A DNA stretch of 64,000 nucleotides from Rhizobium sp. (GTDB lineage Bacteria; Pseudomonadota; Alphaproteobacteria; Rhizobiales; Rhizobiaceae): positions 307,001 through 371,000 of the forward strand of contig JAHHDR010000024.1 of NCBI GenBank assembly GCA_019739215.1, written 5' to 3'. The position numbers and the translations under genes were made by a program. The stretch's first letter is position 1; every line of letters starts with the position of its first letter. The notes under the pieces were generated by a model. That model saw only the letters and a program-made list of their open reading frames with translations. It ran no database searches and was not told where the DNA came from. Of the stretch, positions 50,544 through 57,995 are shown piece by piece.

Positions 50544-50558
50544 TTGGAATGATTCCAA
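50544..50558. promoter_or_regulatory. Candidate Irr (ICE) box before hemA
   Basis: TTGGAATGATTCCAA is a perfect 7-bp inverted repeat and fits TTNGAANNNTTCNAA, the core of the rhizobial iron-control element bound by Irr. It lies 31 bp before the hemA ATG, and a TTGACG at 50537 just upstream could be the -35. Irr links heme status to hem gene expression in rhizobia. No DNA-binding protein for it is in the window. Confidence 0.65.
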
Positions 50559-50588
50559 ACAAAAGGTTTGGGACATCTGGAGTTAGAA

Positions 50589-51803
50589 ATGGATTTCGAA
50601 GCCTTTTTCAAGGATGCGATCGACGGCCTGCATCAGGAAGGCCGCTACCGCGTTTTTGCCGATCTCGAGCGCCGCGCCGGCAATTTTCCGAAGGCGATCC
50701 GCCACACGGAGAACGGGCCGCAGGACGTGACCGTCTGGTGCTCGAATGACTATCTCGGCATGGGCCAGCATCCCAAGGTGATCGCGGCCATGAAGGAAGC
50801 GATCGAGACCTGCGGCGCCGGTGCCGGTGGTACCCGCAACATTTCCGGCACCAACCACTACCATGTCCTGCTCGAGCGCGAGCTTGCGGACCTGCATGGC
50901 AAGGAAGCCGCCCTTCTGTTCAATTCCGGCTACATGTCCAACTGGGCGACGCTGGGGACACTCTGTTCGAAGATCCCCGGCATCATCGTGTTTTCGGATG
51001 CCGGCAACCACGCTTCGATGATCGAAGGCATCCGCCATTCGAAATGCGAGCGGGTGATCTTCCGGCACAATGACCTGAACGACCTCGCCGCCAAGCTCGC
51101 AGCGGCAGACCCGAATGCGCCGAAGATCATCGCCTTTGAATCGGTCTATTCGATGGACGGCGATATCGCGCCGATCAAGGAGATCTGCGACCTCGCCGAC
51201 AAGTATGGCGCGATGACCTATCTCGACGAAGTCCATGCCGTCGGCCTCTATGGCCCGCGCGGCGGCGGCATTGCCGAGCGCGACGGTCAGATGCACCGTC
51301 TGACGGTGATCGAGGGCACGCTCGGCAAGGCGTTCGGCGTTATGGGCGGTTACATAACCGCCTCCGCCGCGCTGGTGGATTTCATCCGCTCCTTCGCCTC
51401 GGGTTTCATCTTCACGACATCACTGCCGCCGGCAATCGCCGCTGGCGCATTGGCGTCGATCTGTCATCTCAAGGCGAGCCCGTTCGAACGCGCCCGCCAC
51501 CAGGATCGCGTCCGCAGGCTGCGCGCGTCGCTCGACAAATCAGGCATTCCGCATCTCGACAATCCGAGCCATATTGTGCCGGTGATGGTTCAGGATGCGG
51601 CCAAGTGCAAATGGCTGTCGGATCTGCTGCTCGACAATTTCGGCATCTATGTCCAGCCGATCAACTATCCGACAGTGCCGAAAAAGACCGAGCGCCTGCG
51701 CATCACGCCGGCGCCCTACCATTCGGATGCCGATCTCGATCATCTGGTCGGCGCGTTGCATTCGCTCTGGTCTCGCTGCGCATTGGCCCGCGCCGTCGCC
51801 TGA
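50589..51803 (+). CDS. hemA: 5-aminolevulinate synthase
   Basis: This PLP enzyme joins glycine and succinyl-CoA in the C4 pathway, the first heme step in alphaproteobacteria. Marks are [53 protein letters not shown] and [16 protein letters not shown], where the Lys holds PLP. The length is 404 residues. ATG at 50589 is chosen; an upstream in-frame ATG adds seven residues. A candidate Irr box lies upstream and a terminator follows. Confidence 0.95.
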   Translation: MDFEAFFKDAIDGLHQEGRYRVFADLERRAGNFPKAIRHTENGPQDVTVWCSNDYLGMGQHPKVIAAMKEAIETCGAGAGGTRNISGTNHYHVLLERELADLHGKEAALLFNSGYMSNWATLGTLCSKIPGIIVFSDAGNHASMIEGIRHSKCERVIFRHNDLNDLAAKLAAADPNAPKIIAFESVYSMDGDIAPIKEICDLADKYGAMTYLDEVHAVGLYGPRGGGIAERDGQMHRLTVIEGTLGKAFGVMGGYITASAALVDFIRSFASGFIFTTSLPPAIAAGALASICHLKASPFERARHQDRVRRLRASLDKSGIPHLDNPSHIVPVMVQDAAKCKWLSDLLLDNFGIYVQPINYPTVPKKTERLRITPAPYHSDADLDHLVGALHSLWSRCALARAVA

Positions 51804-51835
51804 CGATTCCTACCGCAGGATGACTTGAAACTTCT

Positions 51836-51867
51836 CTGCCGACCGGCGAAAGCTGGTCGGCAGTTTT
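51836..51867 (+). terminator. Hairpin terminator after hemA
   Basis: CTGCCGACC and GGTCGGCAG form a 9-bp stem over a 10-base loop, followed by TTTTCG. It separates hemA from the hydrolase gene. Confidence 0.8.
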
Positions 51868-51883
51868 CGTTTCTGGAGGTCGC

Positions 51884-52999
51884 ATGCAAGCGGGTTTGGA
51901 CGGGGTCATCGAGCGCGCGCTCGAAAGCGGCAAAGTCACCAGCGTGGTGGTGCTGGTCCATCGGAACGGCGAGCCGGTCTACCGCCGGGCCGCGGGGCTG
52001 GCCGACCGCGAGGCCGGCATTCCCGTTGCCTTCGACACGATCTTCCGCATGGCCTCGGTGACCAAGCCGATCGTGGCGGCGACGGCGCTGTCGATGATCG
52101 AGCAGGGCCTGCTCGGACTGTCCGATCCGGTGTCGAAGTACCTTCCGTGGTTCCGGCCGCCGCTGGCCGATGGCGTGGTGCCCGAGATCACGACCCATCA
52201 CCTTCTGACGCATACATCCGGCCTGATCTACAATCCCGCGCTGGAGCAACTGCCGCCCGACCGCAAGATCACGATGGGCCTGTCGGACACCAACCTCGAC
52301 TTCGAGGATAATTTCGGACGCCACAATGCGATTCCACTGGCCTTCGCGCCCGGCACGCAATGGGCCTATTCCTTCGCGACGGACATTCTCGGTGCTGCGG
52401 TGGCTGCGATCCACGGTGGCACGCTGGAAGAGGCTGTGGTGCACCATATCGCTGGACCGCTGGGCATGACCGACACGCGTTTCCACGTTACGGACCCGGC
52501 GCGGCTCGCTGTACCCTATGGCGACGCTTTCCCCTCGCCGGTACGAATGCCGGAGACTTGGGCCTGCGCGGATTCCGAGGGCTGGACGCTGACCTTCTCG
52601 CCGAAGCGGATCTTCAATCCGAAGGCGTTCCAATCGGGCGGCGCCGGCATGGCCGGCACGGCCGAAGACATCATGACCTTCCTCGACATGCTGCGCGCCG
52701 GCGGCCGGGGCGTGCTACGCCAGGATACGGTCGATGCCGGCCTTTCCAACCAGATCGGCGACCTTGAGCGCGACGAGCCGGGCATGAAATTCGGCTATTT
52801 CGGCGCCGTGGTCGACAATCGCAAGCTGGCGCTGACGCCGCAGTCGGTCGGTACGGTCCGCTGGGGCGGTGTCTATGGGCTCGACTGGTTCATCGACCGC
52901 GAGGCCGGGCTGACCTCGCTCGTCGTTACCAACAACGCCCTGGAGGGCTGCACCGGCCGCTTCCCGCTGGATATCCGCGACGCCGTCTATGGCCTTTGA
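51884..52999 (+). CDS. Serine hydrolase of the beta-lactamase (class C/esterase) family
   Basis: The SxxK motif is in FRMASVTKPIVAATALSMIE, at about residue 57-61. A YxN-type Tyr lies in QWAYSFATDILGA, and an HTSG motif (HHLLTHTSGLIYN) follows the usual esterase pattern. The 371 residues lack a signal peptide, so it is likely a cytosolic esterase or peptidase and not an antibiotic-resistance enzyme. GGAGGT lies before the ATG. It converges with the M20 gene, overlapping by 13 bp. Confidence 0.87.
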   Translation: MQAGLDGVIERALESGKVTSVVVLVHRNGEPVYRRAAGLADREAGIPVAFDTIFRMASVTKPIVAATALSMIEQGLLGLSDPVSKYLPWFRPPLADGVVPEITTHHLLTHTSGLIYNPALEQLPPDRKITMGLSDTNLDFEDNFGRHNAIPLAFAPGTQWAYSFATDILGAAVAAIHGGTLEEAVVHHIAGPLGMTDTRFHVTDPARLAVPYGDAFPSPVRMPETWACADSEGWTLTFSPKRIFNPKAFQSGGAGMAGTAEDIMTFLDMLRAGGRGVLRQDTVDAGLSNQIGDLERDEPGMKFGYFGAVVDNRKLALTPQSVGTVRWGGVYGLDWFIDREAGLTSLVVTNNALEGCTGRFPLDIRDAVYGL

Positions 53000-54678
53000 C
53001 CGAAGACCTCGCCGACAATCTCAAGGATGAAGCGCGGGAAGATGTCAAAGCCATAGGGCGCATGGAGCCGCTCGAGCCGCTGGTGAAACTCGCGGCCCCA
53101 GGGGCCGATATTGACGACCGGATAGTCCAGCGCGTCTGACGGAGGCTGATCCACCCACAGATTAGCCGGCGTATTATCGGCGACGATCGTGCAGTTCGAT
53201 CCATCACCTGCTGTGCCGAAGAAACTCATGTCAGAAATGCCGGTGAAATACTCGCGGCGCCGGAAGCGTGTGCGATGCCGCGCCTCGATCGCCTGCCGGG
53301 CGCGATCGATGGCTGCAGCGAAATCCCGATCGAGCGGCCTGCTCTCGTCGAGATGGCTGTGCGGATAGTGCAGGCTCGAAAAGCCGGTAACGACGACAGG
53401 ACCCGTCAGCCGCACCTCGGCAACGAGCAGTGCGACCAACCGGCGCGTGACATCGAGCGGGTTGTCGTTGGCCTGGAGTTCCGTTTCCAAAGCCGTATAC
53501 CGTTCGGCCACCGCTCGTGACCTGAAGGCCTGCGCGCGCAGGTCGCAAAAGGGTATCACCCGTCCTGCGAGGGCAGGCTTGCCAGCATCCGGAGGTGCCT
53601 CGGTGTCGATGCGAACCGCCGGCGTGCTAGACGAGACAAGCCGCGCGTAGGCCCCAGCCTTGGCAGCGAAGTCGTCGAGCGCGCGCCGCATCGCCTGGTG
53701 GACGAGTGCATTGAAATCGGCCTGCAGGTCGGATGACGAGCGAGAATGGAACAGCCAGTTGAAGGCGAGCCAGACCTTGTCCGGCGTCGTCACCTCGTAG
53801 CCGCCACGCAGGTCCTTGGCCTCAAGGCAGATCGGTGGCGGCGACACTTCGCCATTGCCGGTGTCGCAGAGCGCGGGGTTGGCCTCGAGGGCCAGCATGA
53901 TCTCGGCGGCGATCCGGTGGGCGCTGACGCCCTCGAACGGGTAGCTCGCATGCGAGGGCTGGCCTATGACGAAGGCGAAGGGCAGGAGCTTGCCGATCGT
54001 GCCGTAGTAGATTGCCCGTCCCTCCGCGCCGTCGCCCTGGTCGCTGGTGGCATCGAGATTGATGCCGCCGACGAGATCAAGATTCCAGCGCGTCGCCAGC
54101 GCGGGCAGGGCATCGCGCAGCGCGCGCATGCCGCGCGAATTGCGCTCCTCGTCGGGCGTGGCGAAAAGGACAAGGTTGCCTTTGCGATCCGGCCATTCCG
54201 AAAAGCGTTCGAGCACGGCGATGCCGGCGGCGACGCCGCTCTTCATGTCGAGCATGCCGCGGCCGGGGATGAAATCGCCGCTCCGCAGATCGTCCAGCGC
54301 GCGTGCCTCCGCATTGGACAGCGGCCGACTTTCGAGATCGGTGATCAGTGCCTCCCTGAGTGCATCGGGCTGGCAGGCGAGATGCTGGAGATCAAGATAG
54401 TTGGTGGTCGCGACGGTGTCGAAATGGCCGCCCAGCGCCAGTGTCCGCGTGCCCTTGCCACGCACCACGGCCACCACATTCTTCGCCATGGGCGAGCCAT
54501 GGCTGTCGAGCACGGCGATGTCATCGGGATTGTCGCGGAAATAGGGGATCTCGCGGAGCAGGTCGGCCAGCCTGTCGGCAAAGGCCGCCTCGCCCGGCGT
54601 CCCGCTCTCGCTGGGCCAGGAGACGAGCCGGTAGGAAATGTCCTTTACCCGATCAAATGGCTGCCAGTCTTCGTCCAT
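52987..54678 (-). CDS. M20-family peptidase, RocB-like
   Basis: The M20 fold is seen: LALGGHFDTVATTNYLD holds the metal-binding His and Asp, GRGMLDMKSGVAAGIAVLER the bridging Asp, ATPDEERNSRGM the catalytic Glu pair. The length of 563 residues and the end region fit RocB, linked in Bacillus to arginine use; the exact substrate is unknown. ATG at 54678 is chosen over one 22 codons up. It stands divergent from an Lrp/AsnC gene, which probably regulates it. Confidence 0.85.
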   Translation of the reverse strand: MDEDWQPFDRVKDISYRLVSWPSESGTPGEAAFADRLADLLREIPYFRDNPDDIAVLDSHGSPMAKNVVAVVRGKGTRTLALGGHFDTVATTNYLDLQHLACQPDALREALITDLESRPLSNAEARALDDLRSGDFIPGRGMLDMKSGVAAGIAVLERFSEWPDRKGNLVLFATPDEERNSRGMRALRDALPALATRWNLDLVGGINLDATSDQGDGAEGRAIYYGTIGKLLPFAFVIGQPSHASYPFEGVSAHRIAAEIMLALEANPALCDTGNGEVSPPPICLEAKDLRGGYEVTTPDKVWLAFNWLFHSRSSSDLQADFNALVHQAMRRALDDFAAKAGAYARLVSSSTPAVRIDTEAPPDAGKPALAGRVIPFCDLRAQAFRSRAVAERYTALETELQANDNPLDVTRRLVALLVAEVRLTGPVVVTGFSSLHYPHSHLDESRPLDRDFAAAIDRARQAIEARHRTRFRRREYFTGISDMSFFGTAGDGSNCTIVADNTPANLWVDQPPSDALDYPVVNIGPWGREFHQRLERLHAPYGFDIFPRFILEIVGEVFGQRP

Positions 54679-54740
54679 GCGCGTGCCCCCGATTTGCGTG
54701 TGCCGCCAACATAGTCCAGCGATCGGTTGACGGAAACGCG

Positions 54741-54757
54741 ACAATCTGGCGAATTGT
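54741..54757. promoter_or_regulatory. Candidate regulator site between the M20 and AsnC-type genes
   Basis: ACAAT and ATTGT flank a 7-base spacer in the 134-bp divergent gap. Lrp/AsnC sites are often loose palindromes, so this is a possible site for the adjacent regulator. A TTGACG at 54727 may be a -35. Confidence 0.35.
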
Positions 54758-54812
54758 GCGAGATACTGACAAAATCGGCAGCCTATTCGCCGAAAATGGC
54801 AAGGGTGGTTGC

Positions 54813-55310
54813 ATGGATGATCTCGACCACAGGCTGATCGCGGAACTGAGGGTCAATGCCCGTGCCTCGGTGCCCACGCTGGCCGCCATTCTCGGCGTGG
54901 CGCGCGGCACGGTGCAGGCGCGGCTCAACAGGCTGGTCGCTTCGGGTGTCATTGCCGGCTTTACCGTCAGGCTGCGCGAGAACCGCCCCGATGCACTGAT
55001 CCGCGGCGTGATGATGATCGAACTGAACACGCGCAACATCAAACCGACGGTCGCGACCCTGCGCCGACATCCCGGCTTTGCCGCGGTCCATACGACCAAT
55101 GGCATCTGGGACCTGATCGGAGAGATCGAGGTGCCGAACCTTAGCGATTTCAACACGGTCGTGACAGCCGTTCGGGCCATGGACGGGGTGGCGAAATCCG
55201 AGGACGCATCTGTTTCTCGGGCAAGCCTGAACAGTCGTTCAAACTGGCTTGCGAGACCGGCAGGAATCGCGGATATCTTGGCGCCCTCCGACACCTGCAG
55301 GCCCCCATGA
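54813..55310 (+). CDS. Lrp/AsnC-family regulator, frameshifted near the end
   Basis: The N-terminal HTH is DDLDHRLIAELRVNARASVP, then TLAAILGVARGTVQARLNRL. The RAM domain follows: VMMIELNTRNIKPTVATLRR, HTTNGIWDLIGEIEV. As written the frame runs to 55310 with an unrelated tail. Removing one G at 55202-55203 makes it end KSETHLFLGQA at 55230, the usual AsnC end, with 138 residues. So one extra base is likely. ATG 54813 is the start. It should control the divergent M20 gene and/or the DMT gene. Confidence 0.85.
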   Translation: MDDLDHRLIAELRVNARASVPTLAAILGVARGTVQARLNRLVASGVIAGFTVRLRENRPDALIRGVMMIELNTRNIKPTVATLRRHPGFAAVHTTNGIWDLIGEIEVPNLSDFNTVVTAVRAMDGVAKSEDASVSRASLNSRSNWLARPAGIADILAPSDTCRPP

Positions 55311-56201
55311 CGCTGACCGAACAGACCAACTATCGCCTCGGCGTGGCCTATGTGGCGATTTCGGCGTTTTCTTTGGTCGCTGTCGGGCCTGTTCATGCGG
55401 GCGATCGAGGCGGACCTGATGACGATCCTGTTCCTGCGCGGGCTGGTCTCGGGTACCACGGTCTTCGTCTTCTTCCTGGTGGTCGAGCGCGGGCGCTCGT
55501 GGTCGATCCTGAAGGCGATGCGGTGGCCGACCCTGCTTGCCGCGGTGTTTTCCGCAGTCAGCATGATGTCCGGCCTGGGTTCGCTCTACTACACGTCGAT
55601 CGCCGACAGCATGGTGATCTATGCGACGGCGCCGTTCATCACCGCATTCCTCGCCTATTTCTATATCGGCGAAAAGCCGAGCCGGGCGACGATCGCGGCC
55701 AGCACGATCGCTTTTCTCGGCGTGCTCTACATGGTCACCGACAGCCAGGGCAGCGGCTCGATGCTCGGCAAGGGGCTGGCGGTCGTCATGGCGATCACCG
55801 TGGCGTGCCTTGCCGTGGTCATGCGCAAGCATCGCGAGGTGTCGATGCTGCCTGCGATGGCGGCCTCGGCCTGGCTCTGCTCGCTGTCGACGGCGGCCTT
55901 TGCCAGCCCTCTTTCGGCCGGCGCCACCGATCTCGGCCTGATCGCGGCGTTCGGCATCGTCCAGAACGGGATCGGGCTTGCGCTCTACACATTCGGCGCC
56001 AAGCGCATTCCGGCCGTCGATGCGAGCCTGTTGACCGCGCTGGAAGTGCCGTTCACGCCGCTCTGGGTGTGGATCTTCATGAACGAAGTGCCCTCGCAGG
56101 CCACGCAGATCGGCGGCGCGGTGGTCCTGACCGCTCTCCTCGGCCATATCTATGCCGAGGTCCGGCGCAATCGTGCCCCGGTCACTGTCGCGCCGCTGTA
56201 G
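55307..56201 (+). CDS. DMT-superfamily (EamA) permease, frameshifted near the start
   Basis: Translated from ATG 55307 the frame reads MTLTEQTNYRLGVAYVAISA and then shifts. Removing one T at 55367-55374 restores SGLFMRAIEADLMTILFLRG and the rest. The repaired protein has 297 residues, about ten helices and two EamA repeats (MSGLGSLYYTSIADSMVIYA, IPAVDASLLTALEVPFTPLW). It is a likely exporter of amino acids or other metabolites. It follows the AsnC-type gene and overlaps the convergent TetR gene by 20 bp. Confidence 0.85.
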
Positions 56202-56790
56202 ACCCTGCGGCCAGCAGCGACACGAAATCGTCGAGTTCGCTTTCCAGCCGGCCGCGCGGCAGCCCCACGAAGCGGCCTTCGAGGCTGATGGAAATGATGC
56301 CATGCACGGCGCTGAACAGGGTCAGCGCCCGGATGCGCAGGTCCTCCCCCTCCATTTGGGGATTGAGAACAGCCAGTGGCCGGGCGATGAACTGGATCAG
56401 GAACAGGTGCTTCTCGAGATGCCAGTCCGGCACCTCGGCGCCCTCGGGCAGCTTGTGTTCGAACAGCGCGGCCCAGAGATTGCGCTGGCCGAGCGCGAAG
56501 TTCAGGTAGCCATGGGCAAGAATACGGAGTTGCCTGGCCGGATCGGCCTCGCCGGCGAGTTCCCGCACAAGTTCGCCCTCGAGCATGGCGAGCGTGGCGG
56601 AATTGACATGCAGCACCAGTTCGTCAAGGTCGCGGAAGGCTGTATAGAGGCCGCCCAGCGCGCAGCCGGCATCCTGCGTGACATCGCGCGCCCTGAGGCT
56701 GGCCAGCCCGCTTTCGGCGATGCGAATGCGCGCCGCCTCGATCAGGCGCGCTTTGAGATCCTCCCGCTTCAGTTCCCGTTTTCCGGTCAT
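56182..56790 (-). CDS. TetR-family transcription regulator
   Basis: The N-terminal HTH is ARIRIAESGLASLRARDVTQ, then DAGCALGGLYTAFRDLDELV. The C-terminal ligand domain of about 130 residues is helical (HGYLNFALGQRNLWAALFEH). It has 202 residues. It is divergent from pspA, with three 13-bp inverted repeats between. It probably represses itself and the pspA-yiaAB-aas set, an inference from position. The ligand is unknown. Confidence 0.9.
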   Translation of the reverse strand: MTGKRELKREDLKARLIEAARIRIAESGLASLRARDVTQDAGCALGGLYTAFRDLDELVLHVNSATLAMLEGELVRELAGEADPARQLRILAHGYLNFALGQRNLWAALFEHKLPEGAEVPDWHLEKHLFLIQFIARPLAVLNPQMEGEDLRIRALTLFSAVHGIISISLEGRFVGLPRGRLESELDDFVSLLAAGSTAARQ

Positions 56791-56812
56791 TAACCATCAC
56801 CCTTCGAATTCA

Positions 56813-56883
56813 TGAACGGCGTTCAAAATAATTCTTGAACATTGTTCGTCTTTGTGTCAGATCTTGATCGTGAACATCGTTCA
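56813..56883. promoter_or_regulatory. Three TGAAC-N3-GTTCA operators between tetR and pspA
   Basis: TGAACGGCGTTCA (56813-56825), TGAACATTGTTCG (56836-56848, one arm base off) and TGAACATCGTTCA (56871-56883) share TGAAC-N3-GTTCA. Their centres are 23 and 35 bp apart. The third lies 17 bp before the pspA ATG. This is the pattern of a TetR dimer site. Confidence 0.8.
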
Positions 56884-56900
56884 TAAACGGAGGACCTGGA

Positions 56901-57587
56901 ATGTTCAAACTATTTCTCACCCTGTTGCGCGGCCGGGCCTACGAGGCCGAGCAGCAGGTCCTCGACAGCCAAGCGATCCCGCTGCTCGGCCAGCAGATCC
57001 GCGATGCATCCGCCGCCATTCAATCGGCCCGGCGGGCGGTGGCCATCGCCGTCGCGCAAAACGAGCAGGAAGTCGCGCAACACCGCAAGGCACTTGCCCG
57101 CATCGCCGATCTCGAAACCCGCGCCATCGTGGCGCTCGAGAAGGGCAATGACAGCCTGGCCCATGAAGCCGCCGAGGCAATCGGCTGGCTGGAAGCCGAA
57201 TGCGGGGCATCGGAGAAGGCGCAGGCCCGCTTCCATGCCTCGATCGACCGGATGAAAACGGTGGTTCGTGCCGCCGAATCACGGCTCCGGGAACTGCATC
57301 GCGGCGAGCGCGTCGCCCGGGCCACCGAGCAGACGCAGAAGCTCGACCGCTCGGCCGGCACTCTCGGGCTGTCGACGATCACGGAAGCCGAGGAGACCCT
57401 GCTTCGTCTGCGCACCCGCCAGCAGGAAATCGACTCCACGGCCGATGCGCTGCGGGAGATGGACGCGGGCACCGATCCGTCGGCGATCGTCGAAAAACTC
57501 GCCAGGGCCGGATGCGGCGCTCCGCTCGGACCCGATGCGAACACCGTGCTCGCCCGCCTGCGAACCAGAATGAACAACGCCGCCTGA
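56901..57587 (+). CDS. PspA/IM30-family membrane stress protein
   Basis: PspA/Vipp1 proteins bind and repair stressed inner membranes. The N-terminus MFKLFLTLLRGRAYEAEQQV is amphipathic, then a long coiled coil runs to about residue 190 (AVAQNEQEVAQHRKALARIA, ETLLRLRTRQQEIDSTADAL). The 228 residues match the family. It faces tetR across the three-operator region. YiaAB follows after 30 bp, a known association of PspA and YiaAB proteins. Confidence 0.88.
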   Translation: MFKLFLTLLRGRAYEAEQQVLDSQAIPLLGQQIRDASAAIQSARRAVAIAVAQNEQEVAQHRKALARIADLETRAIVALEKGNDSLAHEAAEAIGWLEAECGASEKAQARFHASIDRMKTVVRAAESRLRELHRGERVARATEQTQKLDRSAGTLGLSTITEAEETLLRLRTRQQEIDSTADALREMDAGTDPSAIVEKLARAGCGAPLGPDANTVLARLRTRMNNAA

Positions 57588-57617
57588 CCGTATCAACACA
57601 AGACAAGGGACATCACA

Positions 57618-57899
57618 ATGAACGAGAGTTTCCAGAAGCACTCTTCCGCCTGGGTGAGTTTCTCCTACCTCAGCTTCGGCGCCGCAGCCGTGATGCTGGC
57701 GCTCGGCATCTACATGATGCCGCTCGACCTCTGGGGCAAGGGCTACTTGCTGATGGGCATCCTGATGCTGGTGCAGACCACGGTGAATGTCACCAAGACC
57801 ATCCGCGACAATACGGAGGCCGAGAAGCTGATCCGCAAGGTCGAGGACGCCAAGACCGAAAAGCTGCTGTTCAACATCAATCGTAACGACGCGAGCTAA
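57618..57899 (+). CDS. YiaA/YiaB-type two-helix membrane protein
   Basis: The 93-residue protein has two helices (SFSYLSFGAAAVMLALGIYM and GKGYLLMGILMLVQTTVNVT) and a charged tail, KTIRDNTEAEKLIRKVEDAK. This is the YiaAB domain. The start at 57618 follows AAGGGACATCACA. It lies in one run with pspA. The role of YiaAB domains is unclear, but the pairing points to membrane stress. Confidence 0.88.
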   Translation: MNESFQKHSSAWVSFSYLSFGAAAVMLALGIYMMPLDLWGKGYLLMGILMLVQTTVNVTKTIRDNTEAEKLIRKVEDAKTEKLLFNINRNDAS

Positions 57900-57995
57900 C
57901 CGGCATTAACCACACCACAGAGTTGTCGCCGGTAGACAAGGTTTGGCTAACGACTCTGTGGCTTGATCCGCCGACCGCCAAAAGGGACCACCCCG

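Noticed and set aside
54360-54812. A 150-residue N-terminal extension of the AsnC-type regulator
   Set aside because: It is antisense to the M20 gene, and the family starts at 54813.
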